A program made the position numbers and the translations under genes. The notes below the pieces were generated by a model. It did not search any database. It was not told the origin of the DNA and saw nothing but the letters and a program-made list of their open reading frames with translations. Positions 41,767 to 54,826 of a stretch of DNA of 64,000 nt are shown one piece after another. The DNA is from Diadema setosum (taxonomy: Eukaryota; Echinodermata; Echinoidea; Diadematoida; Diadematidae), in assembly GCA_033980235.1 (NCBI GenBank), contig CM067069.1, forward strand, positions 16,558,650 to 16,622,649, written 5' to 3'. The number at the start of each line of letters is the position of its first letter. The first letter of the stretch is position 1.

Positions 41767-44700
41767 CTAACTCGGTTGGATATTATAAAATTTCAATAAA
41801 AATGATTTTAATTTATTCTTGAAGGAATTAAGAGATTGAGCTGTTGTAATATTGTTGGGAAGTGAGTTCCAATACTTTGGCCCATCGTAGATGAATGTGT
41901 TTTGAGCCAACAAAGTTCTCAGAAATGGCAAATGGAAATCATTTGATCGCCGTGTTGGATAATTATGAACGGATTGATTTCTTTAAAACATTGTTTCAAA
42001 TATATTTGGGAGATTATCTTTATTATGATTATACATAAATTGTCCTAGATTAAACAAATACATATCATTAATTTTCAATATTTTATGCTCATAAAATAGT
42101 GGGTCAATATGGGACAAAAATGCAGTGTGACATATAACACGGAGTGATTTCTTTTGCAATAAAAGTAATTTATCTAAAAATGTTTTATATGTATTTCCCC
42201 ACGCGAGAATACCGTAATTTAAATATTACACCAATAGTACGTGAAATAATTTTACATATACTGTCAATATGAAATTTCCAAGAAAGCTTATTGTCAACTG
42301 TTATTCCAAGAAATTTTATATGGGAAACATTTTCGAGTGTAGTACCATCTAAAACAGGTAATGCCTCAGTAGAATTACTAAAGAGCATATATTTTGTTTT
42401 TTGAAGATTAAAGGGGAAGGCTAGTAACTGATCAGCGGAAATCAGTGGAAATGCTGGGAGATGATTGTTCCAATCCTTATGGGATTCATTCAAGAGTTTA
42501 TTGTATATCTATTGTTGTGTGAAAATGATTTGCTTCAGAATGGTCTCATATTCAAGTAATGTGCAGTTTAATGCTTCCAGGTTAGCGTCCCTGGTCAGTG
42601 ACGGAGCATTAATCTGTACATTACTTGAATATGAGACCGTTCTGAAGCAAATCATTTGGCAAAATTTTCTAATTCTGAATTTATTGTATTAACAAGGGTA
42701 AGAAGATTATTGTGTGAAAAAAATAGATTTGAGTCATCTGCAAAGAGAATAAAAGAAAGAACATCTGATGATCTACAAAAATCATGTATGTAAACATTAA
42801 ACAATAGTGGACCTTATAAACTTCCCTGTGGCACCCTACATTTGATATTTGATATTTGTGAATTACAACCATTTAAAGAGACATATTGTTTCCTGTTCAT
42901 GAGGTAGCTCCTGAACCACTCCAAGGCCTTCCCGCGCACTCCACAATGATGTAATTTGTTAAGTAAAATATCGTGATTGATGGTGTCGAAGGCCTTGGAG
43001 AAGTCCAGGAACAAACCTATCAGATGAGAAGATTTATCGATAGTATGTGCCACTTTTTCTATAAAACCCAATAATGCATGTGTAATACTATGTTTCTCTC
43101 TAAATCCAAACTGAATATTCGAAAATATATTATTGAATTTAAAAAGATTAATAGTTCTTTTTATAAATAGTTTTTTTAATGAATTTTTGTAAATGCACTT
43201 AACAAAGAAATTGGTCGGTAATTAATTACGTCTAATTTGTCACTTTTTTAAACAAAGGGATGGCTTTTGCTGTTTTCATACTTTCGGGGAAGGTGACATT
43301 AAAAAGGGATAGATTAAATATATGAGCTAAAGGATCCGGAATTGACGATATTACCCCCTTTAAAAGAAAATTGCTGATGTCATCGTGTCCAGCACTTTTT
43401 TTTTTTGAAATAAAATCAGAGACAATATTAATTATCTCCTGAGTGTATGTTGGATTAAAAAATATTGAACTAGAATTTGGTGGACCCAAAAATTCGGAAA
43501 AGTGTTTTGTGGAGGGAGGAATATTACTTGTCAGGTTTTCCCCAATGGAAGAGAAATGGTTGTTCAAAATATCAGAAATTGGTTGAGAATCTTCAAAAAT
43601 TTCGCCATCAAATCTAATTTTTGCAATATTTGTCTTAACATTTGATATATTCATGGCTTGCTTTAAAACTTTCCATGTATTTTGCATATCATGCCTGTAA
43701 AATTGTAACTGATTAGTATAATATTTTTTTCTTTTCTATTCGTATAATTTTCGTCAAAGTATTTTTGTAACTAGTGTATTTCAACTTTTATTGCTCAGTA
43801 CGTTTCATTTTAAATCTGAAATATATGTTATTCTTTCTATTTATTGAACGCAGGAGCGATTTTGAAATCCATGGGAGTCTGAGTATTTTTTTTATAGTTA
43901 GCTGATTTTTCTCTACGTTTTGGAATACAAGTGTCCAAATGTTGGATAAAAAAATCTTCATAAAATGTTCAAAAGACAAATTAACATCATCTGTATCAAA
44001 GATACAGGACCAGTCTGCGGTGTCTAAACTAGCACCTAACCTAGCTATACTTGCATGAGTAATTCTTCGTTTAAATATGCTGCTGTTTTTATTATTAACT
44101 GTCTCATTTAAAGAAAAACCAGTCGAGATGGGAAAATGATCGGTGATATCTGAGAGTACTACAAAAGAATCGGGAGGAGGAAGAATGTTACAAAAAATGT
44201 TATCAATAAGAGAAACAGATTCATTAACTATACGTGTGGGTTTAGATATTAAGGGTAAAAAAGAGGCAGATAAAAATATTTCCAAAAAATCTTGCGACAT
44301 ATTATTCTGTTTGAGTAAATCTATATTAAAATCACCCATTATAAAACAGTTTTTATTAATAAAAAGTGGGTTTTTAACCAGATCCGAAAAATAATCTAAA
44401 AAATAATTTAGTATTCGCGCTTGGTGGTCTATATACTACACCTATGATTACATTTTTACTGCCTGGAACTGTGATTTCAATAAATAAAGACTAAAAAAAA
44501 AAATAAGTCATACTGGTAAACTCATCACGAACTACATAATCATAATTTTGTGAAACATATATGGCAACACCTCCACCTACCCTATTTTGTCTGTTACTAA
44601 CTACTAAATCGTACCCGTCGAGAGCGAATGGAAGACTGGAGTCATGAGAGAGCCAGGTTTCGGTTAAACCTACCGCCGAGATATTATACATAATGGGACT

Positions 44701-45121
44701 ATTTAAAAATAACCTCAATTCTTCAAAGTGCTTATTAATACTCCTAATATTAAAATGTAAGAGAGAAAAATAGTACTATCGTATTCCTTGACAACATTGT
44801 TAAATTGGGTTTGAGTAAGATATTCAGAAGACGGACTTTGCAATTGGTTCTCTGTGTCAAAATCATAATCTAATTCTTGCGGCGACGAATTAAAACTGTC
44901 CGAAACATAATTATCAAAAAAGTGTCATTTTGATTGATATTTGATTCGTTTTGTTCAAAAGAAGGTCCTGCCAGATCGAAAAAGTCATCATCATTAACTG
45001 AATTGAATGCCGTGTCTATTGGATTGCGTATTAAAGGGTGAGCGTGTTGTCCGTTGCTTGAGTCCACGAGGGCACCTGTAGAGGGCAGTAGAGAACAAGT
45101 TGACTGTGGAGATTGTTGCAA
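41767..45121 (-). pseudogene. LINE ORF2: APE endonuclease and reverse transcriptase, broken
   Basis: Order on the minus strand: N-terminal region 45121-44870; APE-type endonuclease with HFNIRSINKHFEEL, GLTETWL (about 44650) and GGGVAIYVS (44718-44491), MGDFNIDLL (44339), SLIDNIF and SDITDHFPIS; linker to 43788; pre-RT and RT 43687-43232 with ISNFLLKG; FLDFSKAFDTINH (about 43010), RVPQGSL (about 42835) followed by an in-frame stop, and a degraded FADDSN (about 42745); NVSHIKFLGITVDNKLSW (about 42310); and the C-terminus to the stop at 41767-41769. There are several frameshifts, so it is inactive. Confidence 0.85.
42523..42657. mobile_element. 135-bp MITE inside the LINE
   Basis: The left arm AAATGATTTGCTTCAGAA, TCTCATATTCAAGTAATGT and TTAATGCT is repeated in reverse complement on the right, ending CTGAAGCAAATCATTT. 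The arms are about 60 bp. It separates the FADDSN region from the following RT sequence of the LINE, so it entered after the LINE was in place. Confidence 0.8.
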
Positions 45122-45125
45122 TATT

Positions 45126-45384
45126 TCAGTTACACATTATATCGTTGTCTCTTGACATAAGGATATCTACAAAAGAAAATAGGATCGTCCTATACATAAC
45201 ATTAATTCGATCTTAGTTGGCACAACATAAAGAGAACAGTTTGTCATAAGCATGTATACTAATATTTACCATGTATACAAAATAAGTTATAATAAAACTC
45301 CGGTAATTATTCTTTATCCATTCAATAGAAGGAACATATGTATATGATACGTATTGTGTTATGACAGAAGAGAAGACATCTCAA
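45126..45384. other. AT-rich spacer
   Basis: Nothing recognisable between the LINE 5' end and the macrosatellite. It may contain the LINE's 5' UTR. Confidence 0.4.
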
Positions 45385-48300
45385 GTCTCATATGGACCGC
45401 CAACCGCCAGTGTATAGGGCAAATACTAGGTTGCCAGGGGCAACTCTAGGAAGGAAATCCTTGCCCGAAGAATCAATTTGGAGAGAACCAGCAATGGGCT
45501 TGTTCACAAGGAATCATCTATAAATAAACCGTTCTTATCATTAACTCTATACGGATTCCTCCTCTCCCATAACTGCAGCGCAAAAGATCACCCCATCCCT
45601 ATGCCCCAAGAAGACCAACACGCTGGGACTGCCGACGGCCAGTATAATATTATATAAGGCAAATACACGGTTGCCAAGGGCAACTCTATTGCGAACAAGG
45701 CACACACCAAATTCGAGCAAGTTACAAATTGACATAATATATTGTAATAAACTGTATTAAACTGTGCAGCCGGTCCACTGCGTGAGTGGAGAAGAATACA
45801 ATACTCGGCTGATACTGTCAGTTCAGATGGCACCCGTTTGCAGATGCCATCCTGAACAAAAAGAACAGATTGGGCAATTCACCCTGGATAACTATACAAC
45901 CTGTATAAGATGCTTAAGCGTGTTGCAATAATGATAATCAAATTTAGCTTGTGTACGTTGACTGCTGAAAGGCTGAGTAATTTGGGAGCATATCTAGATA
46001 TTTAAAACATCAGCTGGTGGAGTTCTGAATTGGGATGCCAATTAATTAGAAAAATATTTCGACCAAGAGAGAGAAAAAAAAAACAACAAAAAAAAAAACA
46101 ACAACACCCAAACCCATCTTTTAACTTATTGTCATTATCATAAAGGGTATTTATCAACAACAACAACAAAGCTTTAATTGCGGGCCGCTTTAGTAAGTAT
46201 TGAGAATCATAACAAAATATTTCTCGCATGGGTTATGGTATAGACGTGGATTTGGTTGCAATGGATTATAACAACGTGCAGGCTCCAAACGCAATAAAAC
46301 ACCGAGAATCATAACAACATATTTATCACATGGATTGCAATACAAACATATAGATTTAGTTAGAATGAACCATTACCCGTGCAGGCTATAGATTACAATA
46401 AAGTGACCTGACAACATCATGCCTGCCGGGTACATATCTCTAACAGCTACAGTCTTAGGGAACCCTTGCCCAAGGAATCGATTTGGAGAGAACCAGCAAT
46501 GGGCTTGAAAACAAGGAATGTCTATGAATAAACCGTATTTATCATTCATTCTTATGCGGATTTCTCCTCTCCCATAGCTGCAGAGCAACAGATCACCTCA
46601 TCCCTATGCCCCAACAAGATCCTCACGCTGGGATCGCCAACCGCTATTATATAGGGCAAGTACACGGTTGCCAAGGGCAATTCTAAAGCGCAAGGCACAC
46701 ACCAAGTTCGAACAAGATACAGGTTAACATATCATTGTATTGTAATACACTGTGCATCCGGTCCACTGCGTGAGTGGAGAAGAGTATAACATTCGGCTGA
46801 TACTGTATGCAGTTCAGACGGCACCCGTTTGTAGATGCCATCCTGAACAAAAAGGAACAGACTGTACAATTCACCCTGGGTAACCATACACTACCTGCAT
46901 CAAATGCTTAAGCGTGTTGCATTAATGATAATGAAGTGTAACTTGCATACGTTTACTGCTAAAAAATTGAGTAATAAATTTGGGTGCATACCTCTATTTT
47001 CAAAACATCAGTTGTTGGACTTCTGACTGAGAATGCCAATTAATCAGAAAAATATTTCGACCAAAAGAGAAAAAAAAAAAAAACCAAAGCTCATTTTTTT
47101 TAAATTTGTTACTATTACATCATGAAGGGTATTTATCACAACAACAACAATGCATTAATTGCAGATAGGTTTAGTAAATATTTAGAATCATAACAACTTG
47201 CATGTATTATGATATAAACTTGGATTTGGTTGCATGGACCATAACCCCTTGCAGACTCAAATCAAAATCATAACAGCGTATTTATCACATAAATTATGGT
47301 ATAAACATAGATTTGATTACAATGAACCATTACCCTGTGCAGGCTCTTGATTAAAAAAAGTGACCTGACAATCATCATGCCTGCCGGGTACAAATCTCAA
47401 AAAGCTACAATCTAAAGGAGCCCATGCCCGAGGAATAAATTTGGAGAGAACCAGCAATGGGCTTGAACACAAGGAATATCTTTAAATAAATCATTTTTAT
47501 CATTCATTATTTTATTGATTTCTCTTCTCCCATAGCTGCAGAGCAAAAGAATCACCTCATCCCTATGCCCCAAGAAGATCTACGCGCTGGGACCGTCAGC
47601 CGCTATCATATAGGGCAAGTACACGACTGCCAAGGGCAACTCTAAAGCGCAAGGCACACGCCAAATTCGAACAAAATGCAGGTTAACATAGGGCCTATTT
47701 TATTGTAATACACTGTGCAGCCGGTCCATTGCGTGAGTGGAGAAGAATAAAGCATTCGGCTGATACTGTATGCAGTTCAGATAGCACCCGTTTGCAGATG
47801 CCTTGCTGAACAGAAAAAAAAAGGAACAGACTGTACAATTCACCCTGGGTAACCATACACAACCTGCATCAAATGCTTAAGCGTGTTGCATTAATGATAA
47901 TGGAATGTAGCTTACGTACGTACATGTATACTACTAAAAAGTTGAGTAATTTGAGAATATACCTCAATTTTTAAAACGTCAGTTGTTGGAGTTCTGAAAT
48001 TATAGGATGTCATTTAATCAGAAAAAATATTTCAGCCAAAGGATAAAAAAATACCAAACAAACAAAACACATTTTTTAAAACTTATTATAATTATATCAT
48101 AAAGGGTATTTATCCGCTACAACAACAACAAAACCATTAATTGAGGGTAGGTTTAATGAATATCTAGAATCATGACAAATATCTCTCACATGGATAATGC
48201 TATAGACGTGGATTTGGTTGTCACGGACCATATCCCGTGCTGGATCTAATCGCAATAAAATTCCGACAATAATATCAATATATTTATCACATACACCATA

Positions 48301-50035
48301 ATGTAAACATAAATTTAATTATAATGAACTATTACCCCGTGCAGGCTCTAGATTACAATAAATTGATCTGAATAAACCGTTTTTATCATCTATACGGATT
48401 TCTCCTGTTCCATAACTGCGGAGCAAACGATCATCCCATCCCTATGCCCCAAGAAGACCAACACCCTGGGACCGCCAACCGTCACTATGTGGTGCAAGTA
48501 CACGGTTGCCAAGGAAAACACTATAGCGAACAAGGCACACACCAAATTCAAACAAAATACCGGTTAACATATCATAAATACACTGTGCAGCCGGTCCACT
48601 GCATAAGTGGAGAAGAATATAACACTTGGCTGGTACTGTATTCAGTTCGGATGGCAACCGTTTGTAGATGCCATTCTGAATAGAAGAAAAACAGACTGGA
48701 CAATTCACCCTAGTTAACTAAACAACCTGCATAAAATGCTTAGGCGTTTTGCATTAATGATAATGAAATGTGTATAGCTTGCGTATGTTGACTGCTAAGA
48801 GGTTGGGTAATTTAGGAGCATACTAATACCTCGATTTTCAAAACATCAGCTGTTGAGGTTCTGAATTGGGATACCAATTGATTTAAATATATAATTATAT
48901 ATAATATATATATATATATATATAACATATACATATACAACTGTACACATACACACATACAAATACACATATATGCATTTCGATCAAGAAAGAAAAAAAC
49001 AAAACAAAACCCAAAACATCTGTATTTTATATTTAAACTTGTTATAACTGTGTCAAAAAAGGTGTTTATCAATAACAACAACAAAACAGGTAGGTTTGAT
49101 AAATACCGAGAATGATAACAACGTATTTATCACATCATAAATTAAGATTTGGTTGGGATAGGTCATGACATTGTGCAGGTTCTAATCGCAATAAATTGAC
49201 TTGACAACCGTCATGTCAGCCGGGTAAGACTCCTACAGCCTAAGGAAACCTATGCTTGAGGAATCCATTTGGAGGAAACCAGCAGTGGGCTTGTTCACCA
49301 GGAACATCTATGAATAAACCGTTTTTTTTTTTCTTTTGCCATTCATTCAATACGGATTTCTCCTCTCCCACAGTTGAAGAGCAGAAAATCACCCAATACC
49401 TATGCCCCAACAAGACCAACACTGAGGGATCGCCAATCGCCACTCTTTACATGATTTAGGATAAGAACAAGGTTGCCAGGGGCAACACTAGTGACCAAGA
49501 CACACACCAAATTTGAGCAAGTTACACCTGCTGTAATACACTGTGCAGCCGGTTCACTGCGTGTGAGTGGAGAAAAATATAATACTCGGCTGGTACTGTA
49601 TTCAGTTCAGATAACACCCATTTGCAGATGCCATACTGAACAAAAAGAACAGACTGTACAATTCACCCTGGGCAACTGTACAACCAGCATAGAATGCTAT
49701 GCTTGAGCGTGTTGCATTATTAAATGATAGTGAAATGTAGCTTGTTTACGTTAACTGCTAAGGGGTTGTAATACACTGTGCAGCTGGTTCAAAGACACAC
49801 ACCAAATTTGAGCAAGTTACACCTGCTGTAATACACTGTGCAGCCGGTTCACTGCGAGAGTGGAGAAAAAATACTCGGCTGATACTGTATTCAGTTCAGA
49901 TGGCACCCGTTTGCAGATGCCATCCTGAACAAAAAGAACAGACTGTACAATTCACCCTGGGCAACCATACAACCTGCATAGAATGCTTAAGCGTGTTGCA
50001 TTTAATGATAATGAAATCTTGCGTACGTTAACTGC
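45385..50035. repeat. Macrosatellite, unit of about 0.96 kb, five copies
   Basis: The marker GCAGCCGGTCCACTGCGTGA (with variants) occurs near 45768, 46746, 47719, 48588, 49546 and 49840, giving periods of 978, 973, 869, 958 and 294. A second marker, GAACCAGCAATGGGCTTG, is near 45487, 46497 and 47455, is deleted in the fourth unit and returns, altered, near 49282. Units share CTATGCCCCAAGAAGACC, GGTTGCCAAGGGCAA, GATGCCATCCTGAAC, GCTTAAGCGTGTTGCA and an AAC/A-rich tract. Minus-strand frames such as SVLVFLGHRDGVIFC recur in several units but break at different points. Divergence between copies is moderate. Confidence 0.85.
49495..50035. repeat. 293-bp secondary duplication at the end of the array
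   Basis: AAGACACACACCAAATTTGA at 49497 recurs at 49790. The sequence then follows the unit (ACCTGCTGTAATACACTGTG, CAGCCGGTTCACTGCG) to the same GTGTTGCAT end. This duplication happened inside the fifth unit. Confidence 0.8.
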
Positions 50036-50118
50036 TAGAATAAACGACATTACTTTTCATTTTAACTTATGTTTCAATCAGTATTTTGCTGACAACGAAA
50101 AAAAAAAAGGAAAAATAC

Positions 50119-50286
50119 AGTATCTTGATATACATTTGGCACAGCACGTTGACAGTAATTCTAATAAACTTTGGATTCATTTTCTTCTACCACTTTACTT
50201 TAGTATCTTGATATACATATGGCACAGCACGTTGACAGCAATTATTCTAGTAAACTTTGGATTCATTTTCTTCTGCCACTTCACTT
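50119..50286. repeat. 83-bp tandem duplication
   Basis: AGTATCTTGATATACAT...GGCACAGCACGTTGACAG...AACTTTGGATTCATTTTCTT at 50119 recurs at 50202, nearly unchanged. Confidence 0.8.
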
Positions 50287-50583
50287 TAGTGTATAATGAA
50301 AAACCGAAAAAACCAAACCAACGTCATTGAATTTTTGAGCGCAATAGGTATACCTAATGAAGAAACCAATGCGCACATTTTGACTAAACCAACATTATTG
50401 AATTCTTGAGTGCAATGGGTATACCTAAAATATGATTTCTGAGTTGCTCATGCAGGACAGTAAGTATCTACAATTTGTATCTTATCATGATCACGTACAA
50501 CTGGGCCAATGTTACTGATCTTCTCTGTAGGGTACACAAAACTTCAGTTGAAGTTATAAGAAATGTATACAGGAGATGACTAC
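50287..50583. other. Spacer next to the L1-like ORF1
   Basis: AACCAA(C/A)..CATT(G/A)AATT.(T/C)TGAG(C/T)GCAAT(A/G)GGTATACCTA occurs twice (about 50312 and 50384), a small duplication. No gene. Confidence 0.5.
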
Positions 50584-51588
50584 TCACTCGAAATTAAAGG
50601 GAGCGCCTCCGGTTTGGCGCCATTTTCCGGCATAGAATCTCAGCTTGGTACCTTTGCTGTACATTTCTTGGACTTGTTTCTTCCATTTCTGTTTTTCTTC
50701 CAGGTCTGTCTGCGTCAGGTCGTCGATGATGAAATATCGCTCGTCCTTTAGGATTTCCCTGGCACGACGGATGACATCTCCTTTTTCTCTGTATGAGAGA
50801 AACTTTATCAAGATGTGCCTGGGACGACCTTCCGCCTTGCGACCACCACGATGAGCTCGCTCCACCTTTGTATTCATCTTGGACCGCAGGATGTCTTCGA
50901 CGATGTGGGCGCAGTCTTCCCTCTAGTCATTTGGTGTTTAAGGGATTCCCACGATGCGGATGTCATTCCTCCTGGATATTCTTTCGGTTTTGTTTGTTTC
51001 CGCTTTGTTGTTCAATACTTCGGAGCGGAGCTCGGCAATTTCTTTTTCCATTGCTTTCATTCTACCTTCCATTTCCTTTTGTTTGACTTCGAGATCATAG
51101 ACCCGTTTGCTCTCAAATTGGATAGAAGCTTCAATGTTGGCCTCAAGATCGCTCAACTTCCCAAGGAACTTGTCGACAGCGTCTCGGATCATTTTTTGGA
51201 ATCCTCTGGTAGCTTCTTTGAAGTATGCATCCAAGATTCCAGGGGTTTGCACATTGGGAGGTGCGGAGGCCAGTGCTTCATTATCGGCGGGCATAGTGGC
51301 GCCTCGATTTGGGTGCATTGGGTTAGCTACCGTCGTGGATGCGACAGCCATATTTGTGACGTCATCAGGCACCAGTTCAATAGATTCCGCATCGCTGGCT
51401 GTTTGGCCTTCCAACGACTCTCGGTGGGAAGTGGCCGGAGTCATGGGCGCAGGGTTGGTGACCTTCGGGTTCGGACTTGACGGGCTGTTTGCACGTACCT
51501 GGGCTGCGGGTTTTCTCACAGAAGGACCATAGTTTTTTGCCTTCGTAGCGGCTAACCGTTGCCGCCGAGCAGATTTTTGTTGGTCCAT
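50584..51588 (-). pseudogene. L1-like ORF1 (nucleic-acid-binding protein), two stops
   Basis: One minus-strand frame of 335 codons. It has a basic N-terminus (MDQQKSARRQRLAATKAKN), a proline/serine-rich linker, a coiled coil (about 51210-51000: LGKLSDLEANIEASIQFES, EGRMKAMEKEIAELRSEV), then ISRRNDIRIVGIP opening the RRM domain. Stops TAA (50938) and TAG follow, then EDCAHIVEDILRSK, HRGGRKAEGRPRHILIKFLS and the C-terminal domain DLTQTDLEEKQKW...GTKLRFYAGKWR. This is the usual domain order of L1/Tx1-type ORF1p (Transposase_22). No L1-like ORF2 follows downstream, which is odd because LINE copies normally keep their 3' end. Confidence 0.8.
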
Positions 51589-51946
51589 CCTCAGACGATG
51601 TTTCTAACTTCGTCGTTTTGTTAGAATGTGAGACCCGCAAAAATGAAGTAGACGTCCTAATTTGGTGAAATTTTGTTACTTTTGCGAGACAAACGAAATT
51701 GCAGCGTGTGTCTCAGTCCATAGCGCCCTCTGCCTATATAGGCGATGTATGGGCAAGAAAATCACAGTGATGAATTAATTGCGATTATCCGGACCAGCTT
51801 TTTCTGCAATAAAAACAATCTCCTGGCATTGGTCATACCTGAATTTGCCCAAGCTATTGCACACTAGTTCAAATGAGGTAATAAGAGAGTATTATAAAGA
51901 AGAAGCAACCTCTTTCTTGACAGAAATCGCAATTTATAGAATATTC
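51589..51946. other. Junction between two LINE remnants
   Basis: Contains the presumed 5' UTR of the L1-like element (51589 to about 51750) and AT-rich sequence of unknown origin. No ORF. Confidence 0.4.
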
Positions 51947-54514
51947 CTACATTTTTTTTGACAATCTATTGCAGACGACACCAGTATGTTCGTTCCAATT
52001 AAGTTTGTTATCAATTGTCACACCAAGGAATTTGATCGAATAAACTTGATCAAAATGTAAGTCTTTAATTTCAATCTTAATTTCGTTGATATCTATCTGT
52101 CTTTTCGTGAATACCATATAATTTGTTTTCTTTGCATTAAGAACAAGTTTATTACAGTCTAACCAATCGAAAACTTTCAAAAATTCTTTATTAAAATCAT
52201 TTTGAAGTACAACTGGATCTCTACCCTTCATGAACATACTGGTGTCATCCGCAAACTTTATTAACTACAAAGAATCTGAGACATTACACATATCATTTAT
52301 ATATAACCAAAAAAAAAAAAAGCAAAGGACCAAGGATAGATCCTTGTGGCACACCACATCTTATTGTCATCATACCAGATTCAATATCATCATACACATC
52401 ATATTGCTTTCTTCTACTTAAATAGCTATCAAACCATTGTAGGTTCACTCCTCTAACACCATACAAATTAAGCTTTTGCAATAAAATTGAATGGTTTAAT
52501 GAATCAAAAGCTTTACTCAAATCTAAAAAAAAAAAAGACCAATCATTATTTCTTTATCATCAAAAGTATCAGCGACCTTGTGTATAAATTCAACAATGAC
52601 AGAAGATGTAGAATGTCCAGCTCGGAAGCCAAACTGCTTATTACTAATTATATTGCACTTTTCCAAAAACAAACAAAAAAAAACAAACGAAAAACAAACA
52701 AACAAATAAATAAACGATTATACACACACTTTCCTAATATCTTTGAGAAAAGAGGAAGAATAGATATAGGACGATAATTACTAACTTCTTCTTTTGACCC
52801 TCCCTTGTGAATTGAAATGACCTTAGCAATTTTCATTTGATCCGGAACAATATCTGATGTAAAAGATAAATTGATAATTGAACTCAGTGGATAAGACAAA
52901 ATATGAATAACCTTTTTTTTAATATCATAACATTAACATTATCAAAACCAGAACTCTTATTATTCTTGAATTTAGAAACAATGTCAATAATTTCTTTCGG
53001 GGTACATGGCAAAAAGAAAAGAGTAGATTGATTTTTGTTGACATACCGCAAGAAATTACCATTGCCTTGACATTTTGCAGCTAAACTTGGACCAACATTA
53101 ATAAAAAAATCATTAAAAATGTTACTTATCGCATACTTTTCGGTGACAATACTGTTATTGCACTTGATTGAGGTTGGTAAAGTTTTTTTTTCTGTTTTTT
53201 TTTTGTTTTTTTGATTTTTGTTGTTTTTTTTTACCCAGAGCCTAATATCCCATGTATGATATTCCACGTTATCTTCATATTTCCTGCAGCACCTTCAAAT
53301 TTTTTGTAAAATATAATCTTTCAGCTTCTTCAATTTTCTGTGTCACTTTATTTCTCAATATCTTATACTTATCATACATAATTATCCTTACTATATTTTT
53401 TCTTACATCTTTTATACAAACAATATTTCTTATAACATAATTTTCTTAATGATTTATCAAACCATGGCTTATTTCTAAACTTCTTTTTCGGATCTTTCGT
53501 AGCTGAAAAAAATAAATCAGAAATATACATGAATTTTTCCAAGAAAGCATCATAAGATACATTTACATCTTTATCATAGACATCCCAACGAGAATTCTGC
53601 GTCTCAGTAATAAAACGAGCAATATTTTCTTATTCATAACACGTTTCATCTTAATATCAGGCTTCTCATTTTGGCGTAAAGATACATTGGATATTGCAAA
53701 AATCGGGAAATGATCACTAATGTCTGCTACAATGACACCTGAGAAAATGTCTTCAAGGTCATTTGTTAAAATGTTATCAATCAAAGTTGCTGAATTACTG
53801 GTGATGCGTGTCGGACTATGGATCAAAGGATAAATACAATTTGTCATACAAATATCAAGAAAATTATTTACATTCTGAGAAAATGAAACATTAAATAGAT
53901 TTAAGTTATAATCTCCTAGAAGATAAAATAATTTCTTTTCTTTATTTACAACTCTCAAAATTTCTTCTAGAACATCATTAAAAAATTGCCCAGATTGATC
54001 AGGTGGACGGTATACAACACCATCTATCAGTATTTTGTATCTCAACAAATACAGATTCAATATACAAAGTATTTACATCCAAATCCGGCCTTTGTTTAAA
54101 ATTCATAATATTATTTATGTATAATCTGACTCCTCCTCCTCTTTTTGATTCTCTTTCTTTTGTAATAAAAACATAATTATCAATATCAAAAAACGAATCA
54201 TTGCTTCTCAGCCACGTTTCAGAAATACACATCACCGAAAATTCTACATTCAACATATTAAGTAAGGTTATCATACCGTCAAAGTTTTTGTTTAAGCTTC
54301 GACAATTGTAATGAAAAATAGAGAACATATTTGATGACACAATATTTTGATTATTGAATTCATTTGGGGCATAAAAGGAATGAGAATTCTCAATTACATG
54401 GTCATCGCTCTGAATCGGAGATAAATATTCGGAAATTCTTTCAATATTGCACGAACTTAGTGATTGCTGATATCTTTCTTTGTCAGTCATCATCAAACAT
54501 TTCAATGCACACAC
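51947..54514 (-). pseudogene. LINE ORF2: APE endonuclease and RT palm, broken
   Basis: Order: FSIFHYNCRSLNKNFDGM and CISETWLRSNDSFFD (54320-54190), GGGVRLYINN (about 54120), VVYRPPDQSG (about 54010), LLGDYNLNLF (about 53915), TLIDNILTND and ADISDHFPIF (about 53700): an APE-type endonuclease with the expected D and SDH motifs. Then RT: KNNKSSGFDNVNVMILKK (about 52930), KVISIHKGG, NYRPISILPLFSKIL (about 52770), [24 protein letters not shown] (52520), [14 protein letters not shown] (about 52345), FADDTSMF (about 52250) and KFLGVTIDNKLNWNEH (about 52000). At least five frame breaks; no C-terminal region. Confidence 0.85.
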
Positions 54515-54826
54515 GCAAACTCACACACACCATACACAAACAAATTAAAGATGTAGGAAAATTATAGATACATACAATCAAAACATACAAAAATATAGTT
54601 AAAAACAATAATCAAAATGGCATATTGGACCCTGGAGATACATTCCTTTTGTTTACATATTAACCGTTTATGTATATTTTTATATTAATAAATAGCACGA
54701 GTTAAAAAAAAAATGATTTCAATTTATACCTGTAAGTTGAAGCAATGCTATGTGCCTTTACAGTAGATCAAGGTCTCTTTTAGAGTGGATCACCTTTTTC
54801 ATCATCCCCCAAGCTTCTGTGGTCAT

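Larger units (their letters stand above)
41119..45125 (-). mobile_element. Near-complete CR1/L2-group LINE, same family as 5970-8660
   Basis: On the minus strand the element runs from about 45125 to a TTGAATC tail at 41119-41141, with a 3' UTR of about 620 bp. It covers the endonuclease and RT. It shares PWISKSLLRSINRKN, GKALEWFRSYL.NRKQYVSL and HIKFLGITVD with the plus-strand copy but has a different tail oligomer. A MITE (42523-42657) is inserted in it. An upstream ORF1 is not recognisable. Confidence 0.85.

Noticed and set aside
45547..48708. A repeated protein-coding gene in the macrosatellite (minus strand)
   Set aside because: Frames in different units start and stop at different points and shift between units. 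Kept only as a coding test in the findings.
50815..51480. 221-codon plus-strand reading frame
   Set aside because: It is the antisense shadow of the L1-like ORF1 on the minus strand, which has the coherent domain order.
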